Shown here piece by piece: positions 1-5,703 of a stretch of DNA of 5,703 bases; position 1 is the first letter of the stretch; each line of letters opens with the position of its first letter. This DNA is from Acidocella sp. Lineage in GTDB: Bacteria; Pseudomonadota; Alphaproteobacteria; Acetobacterales; Acetobacteraceae. Where the stretch lies: the NCBI GenBank assembly GCA_028687415.1, contig JAQUAC010000157.1, positions 1 through 5,703 of the forward strand. Direction: 5' to 3'. Made by a program: the position numbers and the translations under genes. The notes below the pieces were generated by a model. It had not been told where the DNA came from. It saw nothing but the letters and a program-made list of their open reading frames with translations, and made no database searches.

Positions 1-702
1 AGCGAAGCCGGTGCGGCAGATGAATTTCAGATTCGGCGAGCCTAGGTCGCAAACAAACCCAACCGCATAATCAGAGAGCTCGGCATCACCCCAATTGGCG
101 ATGGTCGGCTTAGTAAAGGCCTGATTTGCATATGCGGCCGCGGTCTCGTATTTAGCACCGCGCACGATGATGCCCGCATCCGTCTCCTTCACCACATGCA
201 GCAGCATGTCCGGGTCCTGGTCCTGCGGGCGCTTGGAGCGGTCGCCCTTCGGGTCCGTATTGGCGGACACATGGAACGGGTCCGCATGCGTCACCTTGTC
301 GATATGCCGTCGTATATTCTCGGAGAATTGCGGATCAACCTCGTTCAGCACATCCTGGCCATCGAACAGCGACCACATCTCGCCGACGGTCTCATCACCC
401 ACGCGGGTGACGATGCCGCCCACTTCATCCAGCACCGCATCAGTGGCGCGGCGCTTGGTGTGCCAATCCTCCTGCGTCAGAGGCAGCTTGTAGCCAATGG
501 AGCTGGTCTGGCCGCGATCATCCTTATAACTCATCACGGGCGCGTGCTGTGCCTCGTGCTGCATGTCGTAGATGCGCGCGCGGATATCCACCAGCGGTTT
601 GAACATGGGATGCGTCGTGACATCCTTTACGCGCTCGCCATTCATCCACACCATGCGGCCGTCGCGTATCGAATCCCGGTATTGCTGTCCTGTACGGATC
701 AT
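1..702 (-). CDS. HpaB/4-hydroxybutyryl-CoA dehydratase superfamily protein, N-terminal part (cut by window edge)
   Basis: The reading frame is open from an ATG at 702 to the left edge, giving 234 residues of a protein that in this superfamily is usually about 480-520 aa. An in-frame TAG at 754-756 and no other ATG, GTG or TTG below it fix the start; GGGGA about 10 bases upstream is a possible weak ribosome site. Seen motifs: GERVKDVTTHP (residues 22-32), TDPKGDR (149-155), DPDMLLHVV (163-171), ETDAGIIVRGAK (173-184), PTIA (199-202) and DYAVGFVC (211-218). These are hallmarks of the HpaB N-terminal domain, shared by FADH2-using 4-hydroxyphenylacetate 3-monooxygenases and by the [4Fe-4S]/FAD enzyme 4-hydroxybutyryl-CoA dehydratase (AbfD). 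There is no cysteine before residue 218, so the two AbfD cluster cysteines near residue 100 are absent, which argues for a flavin-only enzyme. The usual GR(S/T)PDY/F loop of HpaB is also not visible. The family is well supported; the substrate is unknown. It is probably cytosolic, as no signal peptide or membrane segment is seen. Confidence 0.88.
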   Translation of the reverse strand, partial: MIRTGQQYRDSIRDGRMVWMNGERVKDVTTHPMFKPLVDIRARIYDMQHEAQHAPVMSYKDDRGQTSSIGYKLPLTQEDWHTKRRATDAVLDEVGGIVTRVGDETVGEMWSLFDGQDVLNEVDPQFSENIRRHIDKVTHADPFHVSANTDPKGDRSKRPQDQDPDMLLHVVKETDAGIIVRGAKYETAAAYANQAFTKPTIANWGDAELSDYAVGFVCDLGSPNLKFICRTGFA

Positions 703-750
703 CTCTGTATTATCCCCGCGAAAATTGAACCGCCTTCCGGCGCGTTGGAT

Positions 751-778
751 ATTCTATAAGAGATGATCCCAGGCTCAA
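751..778 (-). promoter_or_regulatory. Candidate sigma70-type promoter for the HpaB-superfamily gene
   Basis: Read on the minus strand, TTGAGC at 778-773 (4 of 6 matches to TTGACA) and TAGAAT at 756-751 (5 of 6 to TATAAT) are separated by 16 bases. A start of transcription would fall near 744, leaving an untranslated leader of about 42 bases before the ATG at 702. The location between two genes in the same direction suits an independent promoter for the downstream gene. This is a consensus match only; an overlapping -10 alternative, TATAGA, has a less good 14-base spacer. Confidence 0.4.
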
Positions 779-784
779 TAAAGT

Positions 785-795
785 CGATACTATCG
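785..795. repeat. 11-base perfect palindrome (possible operator half-sites)
   Basis: CGATA-C-TATCG is a perfect inverted repeat with 5-base arms and a single central base. It lies six bases upstream of the candidate -35 element, centred about 46 bases before the inferred transcription start, which is a typical place for an activator or repressor site. The arms are short and do not extend outward. It does not match the TGTATATACA-like core reported for HutC operators. Chance occurrence is possible. Confidence 0.2.
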
Positions 796-869
796 TGCCA
801 TTATCTCGGTTTTCCTGAAGCAGATGCACGACATTTAAGCACATACAGCGCCTCTGCCTGACAGTGCGA

Positions 870-2531
870 CTAAAGTGAGGGCAGATCCAGCCCGAACTCC
901 CGCGCGCAATCCTTGGCGATGTCGTAGCCCGCATCGGCATGGCGCATCACACCCGTCGCCGGGTCGTTCCACAGCACGCGTTCCAACCGCGCAGCTGCTT
1001 CCGGCGTGCCGTCAGCGCAGATCACCATGCCGCTATGCTGCGAGAACCCCATCCCCACGCCACCACCATGATGCAGCGAAACCCACGTGGCACCGGAAGC
1101 ACAGTTAAGCAACGCATTCAACAAAGGCCAGTCGGAGACTGCATCAGAACCATCCAGCATCGCCTCCGTCTCGCGGTTAGGCGAGGCGACGGAGCCGGAA
1201 TCCAGATGATCCCGCCCGATGACCACGGGTGCGGAAAGTTCGCCACTCGCCACCATTTCGTTGAACGCCAGGCCCAGGCGATGCCTGTCCCCCAACCCCA
1301 CCCAACAGATGCGCGCCGGCAGGCCCTGAAAGGAAATGCGTTCGCGCGCCATGTCCAGCCAGTTGTGCAGATGCTTGTCGTGCGGCAGCAGCTCTTTCAC
1401 CTTGGCGTCGGTCTTGTAGATATCCTCCGGGTCGCCCGAGAGTGCCGCCCAGCGGAATGGACCAATGCCCCGGCAGAACAGCGGACGGATATACGCGGGC
1501 ACAAAGCCAGGGAAGTTGAAAGCATCATCGACTCCCTCCTCCTTCGCCATCTGCCTGATGTTATTGCCATAGTCGAAGGTTGGCACGCCAAGTTTCACGA
1601 AGTCCAGCATCGCACGCACGTGCACGGCCATGCTGGCTCGCGCGGCTTTTTCCACTGCTTGCGGGTCGCTCTCGCGCTTGGCCTCCCACTCGGCCACACT
1701 CCATCCGCCGGGCAAATAGCCATTGATCGGGTCATGCGCGGAGGTCTGGTCGGTGAGCATGTCCGGGCGTATGCCGCGCTTCAGCATTTCCGGCAAAATT
1801 TCTGCCGCATTGCCGAGCAGCCCGACGGAAACAGGCTTCTTCTCGGCACATGATTTATTGATAATCGCCATCGCCTCGTCCAGCGTATCTGCGCGCACAT
1901 CCACATAGCGCGTCTTCAGCCGCATCTCGATCCGGCTTGCCTGACACTCAATCGCCAAACATGAAGCCCCTGCCATCGTCGCCGCCAGAGGCTGCGCTCC
2001 GCCCATGCCACCAAGCCCAGCGGTGAGCACCCATTTACCCGCGAGGTCACCATTATAATGCCGGCGTCCGGCCTCCGCGAAAGTCTCGTATGTACCTTGC
2101 ACAATGCCCTGCGTGCCGATGTAGATCCACGAGCCCGCGGTCATCTGCCCGTACATCATCAGCCCTTTGCGATCGAGCTCATTGAAATGTTTCCAGGTGG
2201 CCCAATGCGGCACCAGATTTGAGTTGGCTATGAGCACGCGCGGCGCATCCACATGCGTGCGGAAAATGCCTACCGGTTTGCCCGATTGCACGAGCAGCGT
2301 CTGGTCCGCCTCCAGGCGGCGCAGGGCGGCAGTAATGCGGTCAAAACTCTCCCAGTCCCGCGCCGCGCGGCCGATGCCGCCATACACCACCAGCTCCTCC
2401 GGGCGCTCGGCAACTTCTGCATCAAGATTATTCATCAGCATGCGCAAAGGCGCTTCCGTCAACCAGGATTTGGCCGAGAGTTCATTACCACGCGGCGCGG
2501 TGATGTGGCGGGCATTGTCCAGGCGTGTCAT
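870..2531 (-). CDS. hutU: Urocanate hydratase (urocanase)
   Basis: Cytosolic enzyme of histidine breakdown that adds water to urocanate, giving 4-imidazolone-5-propionate, using tightly bound NAD+ as an electrophile. The 553-residue product is essentially family length (about 555). Visible landmarks: YGGIGRAARDW (50-60), the NAD-binding glycine-rich segment GLGGMGGAQP (172-181), DQTSAHDP (261-268), CRGIGPFRWAALSGDP (353-368), the conserved cysteine in RICWVGLGDR (C409, matching C410 of the Pseudomonas putida enzyme), and a C-terminal block with LHHGGGVGMGFSQHSG (486-501). The frame stays open 24 codons further upstream to 2603. I chose the ATG at 2531 because MTRLDN begins like known urocanases, an AAAGGA ribosome site lies 8 bases before it, and it overlaps the hutG stop codon as ATGA. 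It is the last hut gene of the operon in this window. All key residues are present, with no frameshift. Confidence 0.97.
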   Translation of the reverse strand: MTRLDNARHITAPRGNELSAKSWLTEAPLRMLMNNLDAEVAERPEELVVYGGIGRAARDWESFDRITAALRRLEADQTLLVQSGKPVGIFRTHVDAPRVLIANSNLVPHWATWKHFNELDRKGLMMYGQMTAGSWIYIGTQGIVQGTYETFAEAGRRHYNGDLAGKWVLTAGLGGMGGAQPLAATMAGASCLAIECQASRIEMRLKTRYVDVRADTLDEAMAIINKSCAEKKPVSVGLLGNAAEILPEMLKRGIRPDMLTDQTSAHDPINGYLPGGWSVAEWEAKRESDPQAVEKAARASMAVHVRAMLDFVKLGVPTFDYGNNIRQMAKEEGVDDAFNFPGFVPAYIRPLFCRGIGPFRWAALSGDPEDIYKTDAKVKELLPHDKHLHNWLDMARERISFQGLPARICWVGLGDRHRLGLAFNEMVASGELSAPVVIGRDHLDSGSVASPNRETEAMLDGSDAVSDWPLLNALLNCASGATWVSLHHGGGVGMGFSQHSGMVICADGTPEAAARLERVLWNDPATGVMRHADAGYDIAKDCAREFGLDLPSL

Positions 2532-3316
2532 GGGCAAAATCCTTTCATGATGGCTTGCAGAACCGGCAATACCGGCGCGGGCGTTTTTAAAGTTGTTGGC
2601 CAATTTTCTGGCGTTGGCGTGGCTGGCTCCTCCATGTAGCCGCGCATGGCGAGCTCCATCTGGATGGCATGCACGCCCTGCGCCGGGTTACCGTAATGCC
2701 GCGTGATCCATCCGCCCTTGAAGCGTCCGTTCAGCACGTAGGATAATCCACTGGCCTCACAGGCTTGCACCACGCGCGCGGCAACCCTCACGCCGCAGGA
2801 TTTGCCGTCATTCGTGCCAATATTGAAGTTCGGCAGCTGCCCCGGAAACAACCGGCGAATTTCGCTGCGGATGGAGTGGCAGTCATACAGCACGATGCTT
2901 TCATGCATCCCGCGCAGGCGCGCGATCTCCACCGTAAGCGCTGCGTGATACGGCGCAAAATACAATTTCCGCCGGCGTGCGATCTCCATTTCGTTCGGTA
3001 CCGCACTGGCGTAAAGCGGCTCGCCGTCAAAACTTTCCGTCGGGCACAGCCCTGTCGTTGCTTGACCAGGGTAGAGCGAGGCGCCAGAGGGATCACGGTT
3101 CAGATCAATCACACTGCGCGAGATTTTTGCCGCGATGATTGTCGCGTCCAACGTCTCGGCAAAGGCGTAGAGCTGCGGAAGATGCCAATCGGCATCCTTG
3201 CGCGCCAGCCAGTCCGATACGAAAATTCCTGATAATTCCTCCGGAATCTCCGTACCTGCATGCGGCATGCTGAGGATCAGCGGTGCGTTGCCGCGCCGGA
3301 GTGTGAAGAGGGTCAT
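2528..3316 (-). CDS. hutG: N-formylglutamate deformylase (N-formylglutamate amidohydrolase)
   Basis: Hydrolyses N-formyl-L-glutamate to glutamate and formate, the final step of the five-step histidine route. The 262-residue product matches the zinc-dependent FGase family (HutG amidohydrolase type) in length and motifs: MPHAGTEIP (17-25), DADWH (41-45), RSVIDLNRDPSG (67-78), PYHAAL (122-127), LYDCHSIRSE (143-152), NIGTNDGKSCG (165-175), GGWITRHYG (201-209) and QMELAMRGYM (219-228). The conserved His, Asp and Glu residues in these blocks are the likely metal ligands and catalytic groups. It is not the arginase-like formiminoglutamase that is also named HutG in enteric bacteria. This implies that a HutF-type formiminoglutamate deiminase exists elsewhere in the genome. 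The ATG at 3316 overlaps the hutH stop codon (ATGA); the ribosome site is weak (a run of G at 3321-3325), so translational coupling to hutH is likely. The stop codon overlaps the hutU start the same way. Confidence 0.95.
   Translation of the reverse strand: MTLFTLRRGNAPLILSMPHAGTEIPEELSGIFVSDWLARKDADWHLPQLYAFAETLDATIIAAKISRSVIDLNRDPSGASLYPGQATTGLCPTESFDGEPLYASAVPNEMEIARRRKLYFAPYHAALTVEIARLRGMHESIVLYDCHSIRSEIRRLFPGQLPNFNIGTNDGKSCGVRVAARVVQACEASGLSYVLNGRFKGGWITRHYGNPAQGVHAIQMELAMRGYMEEPATPTPENWPTTLKTPAPVLPVLQAIMKGFCP
2540..2545 (-). promoter_or_regulatory. Ribosome binding site of hutU (decides its start)
   Basis: AAAGGA on the minus strand, followed by 8 bases and then the ATG at 2531. It lies inside the last codons of hutG and supports this ATG over the longer open frame reaching 2603. 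Confidence 0.75.
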
Positions 3317-4821
3317 GCCACCCCCGGCAAATCATCTCCCGCCAGCCCACCGCCGCGCAGAAGCAGAATGGCCGCCTCGATGTCTGGCGAGAAATGACGG
3401 TCCTCCTCCAGTTTCGGCACCACCGCGCGCAGTGTAGCTCGCGCTGTCTCTAGCACCGGGCTGGAGGGAAGATCGTGAAAATCACATCCCTGCGTGGCGG
3501 CAAGCCATTCTATGGCGATGATCGCCCGCAAATTCTCCGCCATCGCCAACAGCCGCCGCGCCCCGTGCGCCGCCATCGAGACATGATCCTCCTGATTCGC
3601 TGAGGTGGGGATGGAATCCACTGAGGCCGGGAACGCCCGTCCCTTGTTCTCGGAGACCAAAGCCGCCGCCGTCACCTGTGGAATCATGAAACCGGAATTC
3701 AACCCCGGCTTTGGCGTGAGGAAGGCAGGCAAACCAGAGAGCACTGGATCCATCAGCATCGCCATCCGTCGCTCCGAAAGTGATCCGATCTCGCACAACG
3801 CCATGGCGATCATATCCGCCGCGAAAGCCACAGGCTCGGCGTGGAAATTTCCGCCCGAGAGCGCCTCGGCAGGGCCGGTGAAGATCAGTGGGTTATCGGT
3901 GACGCCATTCGCTTCCGTTTCTAATGTTGAAGCTGCCTGGCGCAACACATCCAGCACCGCGCCCATTACCTGAGGCTGACAGCGCAGGCAATACGGGTCC
4001 TGCACGCGCTCATCGCCAACCCGGTGCGAAGCGCGGATGGCGGAGCCAGCCATCAATTCGCGCAGCGCCGCCGCCACCTCCGTCTGCCCCTTATGCCGCC
4101 GCACCGCATGAATGCGCGGGTCGAACGGCGCGTCCGAGCCTTTGGCTGCATCGGTGGAGAGCGCGCCAGTCACCAGCGCGGCACGGAACAAGTGTTCAAC
4201 CTCGAACAACCCAACCAGCGCATTGGCGGTGGAAAATTGCGTGCCGTTAAGCAGAGCCAGCCCCTCTTTCGGCCCCAGCACCAGCGGCGTCAGCCCGGCT
4301 TCGGCCAAGGCAGCGACAGCATCCTTGCGTATACCACGAAGAAAAATTTCACCTACACCGAGCATCGCGGCGGTCATGTGCGCCAGCGGCGCGAGATCAC
4401 CTGAGGCCCCCACCGAACCCTGCGCCGGCACCACGGGGATCACGTCCCGCGCCAGCATGGCCTCCAGCATACGCACCGTCGCCAGTTTCACGCCCGACGC
4501 CCCCTGCGCCAGGGAGCCCAGCTTCAGCGCCAGCATCAGCCGCGCCACGGGGATGGGCATTGGTTCACCCACCCCAGCAGCGTGCGAAAGTACAAGGTTG
4601 CGCTGCAATGTTGCCAAATCTTCCGCCGCAATGCGCACCGAGGCCAATTTTCCGAACCCGGTATTGATACCGTAAACCGGCTCATCCCGCGCCAGAATCT
4701 CCTCCACTGCCCGCGCTCCGGCGTCAATATCCGGAATCGCCGCCGCATCAAGCTCTATGGCCGCACCTCGGTAAATGTCGCGCCATTGCGCCAACGTCAC
4801 CGCACCGGGGGTAAAAATCAT
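3313..4821 (-). CDS. hutH: Histidine ammonia-lyase (histidase)
   Basis: First step of histidine degradation: non-oxidative removal of ammonia from L-histidine to give trans-urocanate, in the cytosol as a homotetramer. The 502-residue product fits the family (about 505-510). The signature GSVGASGDLAPLAH (135-148) contains Ala139-Ser140-Gly141, which cyclises autocatalytically into the MIO electrophile. Other active-site residues are visible: Tyr50 in VYGINTGFG, His80 in SHAAG, Asn192 in LLNGTQ, Tyr277 and Arg280 in DPYCLRCQPQ, and Glu411 in NQEDHVSM; GGNFHAEP (323-330) is also present. I chose the ATG at 4821, not the in-frame TTG at 4833: GGAG lies 6 bases before the ATG, the ATG forms an ATGA overlap with the hutI stop as at the other hut junctions, and the product then begins MIFTPG, like other histidases. 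No residue known to be needed is missing. Confidence 0.97.
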   Translation of the reverse strand: MIFTPGAVTLAQWRDIYRGAAIELDAAAIPDIDAGARAVEEILARDEPVYGINTGFGKLASVRIAAEDLATLQRNLVLSHAAGVGEPMPIPVARLMLALKLGSLAQGASGVKLATVRMLEAMLARDVIPVVPAQGSVGASGDLAPLAHMTAAMLGVGEIFLRGIRKDAVAALAEAGLTPLVLGPKEGLALLNGTQFSTANALVGLFEVEHLFRAALVTGALSTDAAKGSDAPFDPRIHAVRRHKGQTEVAAALRELMAGSAIRASHRVGDERVQDPYCLRCQPQVMGAVLDVLRQAASTLETEANGVTDNPLIFTGPAEALSGGNFHAEPVAFAADMIAMALCEIGSLSERRMAMLMDPVLSGLPAFLTPKPGLNSGFMIPQVTAAALVSENKGRAFPASVDSIPTSANQEDHVSMAAHGARRLLAMAENLRAIIAIEWLAATQGCDFHDLPSSPVLETARATLRAVVPKLEEDRHFSPDIEAAILLLRGGGLAGDDLPGVA

Positions 4822-5703
4822 GAGGCACTCCAAATGCGTTTATAAAGTGGGTTGAACCCGATCTGATAGACCAGCTCCGCCGGGCGCTCGATCTCCCAGA
4901 TCGCAAGATGGCATTTTGCCCCCGCCGCCAGCACGCCCACATCCGGGCGCCCCAAAGCGGCGGCGGCGTTGCGGGTTACGCCCAGCAGACACTCATCCAC
5001 CGTCAGACGGAATTGCGTGGCGGCCATGTTCATTGCCAGCAACAGGGAATTCAGCGGCGAGGTGCCGGGGTTGAGGTCAGTGGACACCGCCATGCGTACA
5101 CCATGCGCGCGGAAGGCAGCCACTGGCGGCACCTGTGTTTCACGTAGAGTATAAAAGGCACCAGGCAGCAATACCGCCACCGTGTCCGAAGCCGCCATGG
5201 CGGCAACGCCACTCTCGCTGGTATATTCAAGATGATCCGCCGAGAGCGCCTGAAACTTCGCCGCCAGCCCGGCACCATGCAAATCCGAGAGCTGGTCCGC
5301 ATGCAGCTTCACCCGCAGCCCATGCGCCCGCGCCGTCGTGAACACACGCTCTATCTCTTCGGGTGAAAAGGCGATGCCCTCGCAAAACCCATCGACGGCA
5401 TCCGCCAGTTCCTCCGCCGCAATGCGCGGGATCATCTCATCGCACAGTAGCGTCACGTAATCCTCACGCGCCATATTCGGCGGAAACCCGTGCGCCCCTA
5501 AAAAGGTGCTGGCTACATCGATATCTCTGCCCAACGCCCGAATGACGCGCAGCAGCTTGTACTCGGATTCGGCGGAGAGCCCATAGCCGGACTTCACTTC
5601 CACCGTGGTCACTCCCTCGGCCAAGAGCGGTGCCAAGCGTCCCCGCGCCGCCGCCAGCAGTTCAGCCTCGCTGGCCGCACGAGTGGCGTTCACTGTCGCG
5701 GCA
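4818..5703 (-). CDS. hutI: Imidazolonepropionase, C-terminal three-quarters (cut by window edge)
   Basis: Cleaves the ring C-N bond of 4-imidazolone-5-propionate to give N-formimino-L-glutamate; a cytosolic metal-dependent amidohydrolase-superfamily enzyme. The frame is open to the right edge, with 294 complete codons visible of a usual 400-410, so about 110 N-terminal residues, including the first HxH metal site, lie outside. Counting from the Val codon at 5693: VEVKSGYGL (31-39), LGAHGFPP with His68, KLHADQLSD (129-137) with metal-ligand His131, ADHLEY (152-157), LLPGAFYTLRETQ (175-187) and STDLNPGTSP (204-213) with Asp206. The His131-to-Asp206 distance of 75 equals that of the metal ligands His249 and Asp324 in the Bacillus subtilis enzyme. 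It ends in GFNPLYKRIW, typical of the family C-terminus. The GTG at 5693 is an internal valine, not the start, since the preceding codons continue the family sequence. Its TGA overlaps the hutH ATG. Confidence 0.96.
   Translation of the reverse strand, partial: AATVNATRAASEAELLAAARGRLAPLLAEGVTTVEVKSGYGLSAESEYKLLRVIRALGRDIDVASTFLGAHGFPPNMAREDYVTLLCDEMIPRIAAEELADAVDGFCEGIAFSPEEIERVFTTARAHGLRVKLHADQLSDLHGAGLAAKFQALSADHLEYTSESGVAAMAASDTVAVLLPGAFYTLRETQVPPVAAFRAHGVRMAVSTDLNPGTSPLNSLLLAMNMAATQFRLTVDECLLGVTRNAAAALGRPDVGVLAAGAKCHLAIWEIERPAELVYQIGFNPLYKRIWSAS
4828..4831 (-). promoter_or_regulatory. Ribosome binding site of hutH (decides its start)
   Basis: GGAG on the minus strand, 6 bases before the ATG at 4821 and inside the final codons of hutI. 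It overlaps the alternative TTG at 4833, so that TTG is unlikely to be the start. Confidence 0.75.

Larger units (their letters stand above)
703..869. other. Intergenic gap between hutU and the HpaB-superfamily gene
   Basis: This 167-base stretch is visibly more AT-rich than the flanking genes. It contains the candidate promoter and the palindrome listed separately. I looked on the minus strand for a GC-rich stem followed by a run of T just after hutU and found none. A weak hairpin near 824-844 depends on wobble pairs and has no T tract. Operon transcription may therefore end by Rho, or read through. No coding sequence of its own is supported here. Confidence 0.6.

Noticed and set aside
196..759. 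Long plus-strand open frame (187 codons) opposite the HpaB-superfamily gene
   Set aside because: It lies antisense to a frame with clear family motifs, is rich in His/Arg/Ala as expected of a mirror frame in GC-rich DNA, and matches no family I recognise.
844..856. HutC-like operator (TGTATGTGC resembling TGTATATACA)
   Set aside because: It lacks the inverted symmetry of the HutC core and lies downstream of hutU, not at the operon start, so the partial match is most likely chance.
820..869. Possible terminator hairpin after hutU
   Set aside because: The only foldable segments (a GCAGA/TCTGC pair with a long loop, and a 6-pair stem with two G-T wobbles) are weak and not followed by a T run on the minus strand.
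710..940. 76-codon minus-strand open frame spanning the end of hutU and the intergenic gap
   Set aside because: It overlaps the conserved C-terminus of hutU in another frame, has no recognisable motif, and covers the promoter candidate; not supported as a gene.
939..1853. 304-codon plus-strand open frame inside hutU
   Set aside because: It is entirely antisense to conserved urocanase sequence, with a His/Arg/Gln-rich composition and no recognisable motif. This is an ordinary shadow frame created by G/C-biased codon positions.
2532..2603. 24-codon N-terminal extension of hutU
   Set aside because: It would lie inside hutG, lacks family resemblance, and the ATG at 2531 has a good AAAGGA site and the ATGA overlap seen at the other junctions.
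4024..4675. Overlapping plus-strand open frames opposite hutH
   Set aside because: Low-complexity Arg/Pro/Ser/Ala-rich translations opposite the MIO region of a complete histidase; no ribosome site or family resemblance was seen.

Overview
This window holds one compact, strongly directional block of catabolic genes, all on the minus strand, so transcription runs from high to low coordinates. Base composition is GC-rich with strongly G/C-biased third codon positions. The protein sequences are closest in style to proteobacterial, probably alphaproteobacterial, homologues. Acetobacteraceae/Rhodospirillales is my guess from general resemblance only, not from any marker gene.

Right to left, the layout is as follows. 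The 3' three-quarters of hutI (imidazolonepropionase, cut by the window end) runs into hutH (histidine ammonia-lyase, 502 aa), then hutG (N-formylglutamate deformylase, 262 aa), then hutU (urocanate hydratase, 553 aa). All three junctions are the same 4-base ATGA overlap, so this is a tightly coupled operon. A 167-base gap follows (703-869). It has a plausible sigma70-type promoter and a short palindrome but no convincing intrinsic terminator. After it comes the start of a separate gene, cut by the left window edge. This gene encodes the N-terminal 234 residues of a protein of the 4-hydroxyphenylacetate 3-hydroxylase (HpaB) / 4-hydroxybutyryl-CoA dehydratase (AbfD) superfamily.

Together the hut genes take histidine to urocanate (HutH), to imidazolonepropionate (HutU), to formiminoglutamate (HutI). 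Because HutG here is the zinc N-formylglutamate deformylase type (not the arginase-like formiminoglutamase), the pathway should be the five-step branch, which needs a formiminoglutamate deiminase (HutF) to produce ammonia and N-formylglutamate. HutG then releases formate and glutamate. HutF, the regulator HutC and a histidine/urocanate transporter are not in the window and would be expected beyond the right edge or elsewhere.

I found no clear sign of an undescribed system, mobile element, CRISPR array or RNA gene. The part most worth a second look is the left-edge HpaB/AbfD-superfamily protein. It carries AbfD-like motifs but lacks the two N-terminal iron-sulfur cysteines of AbfD and the usual HpaB substrate-loop motif, so its reaction cannot be assigned from this sequence.
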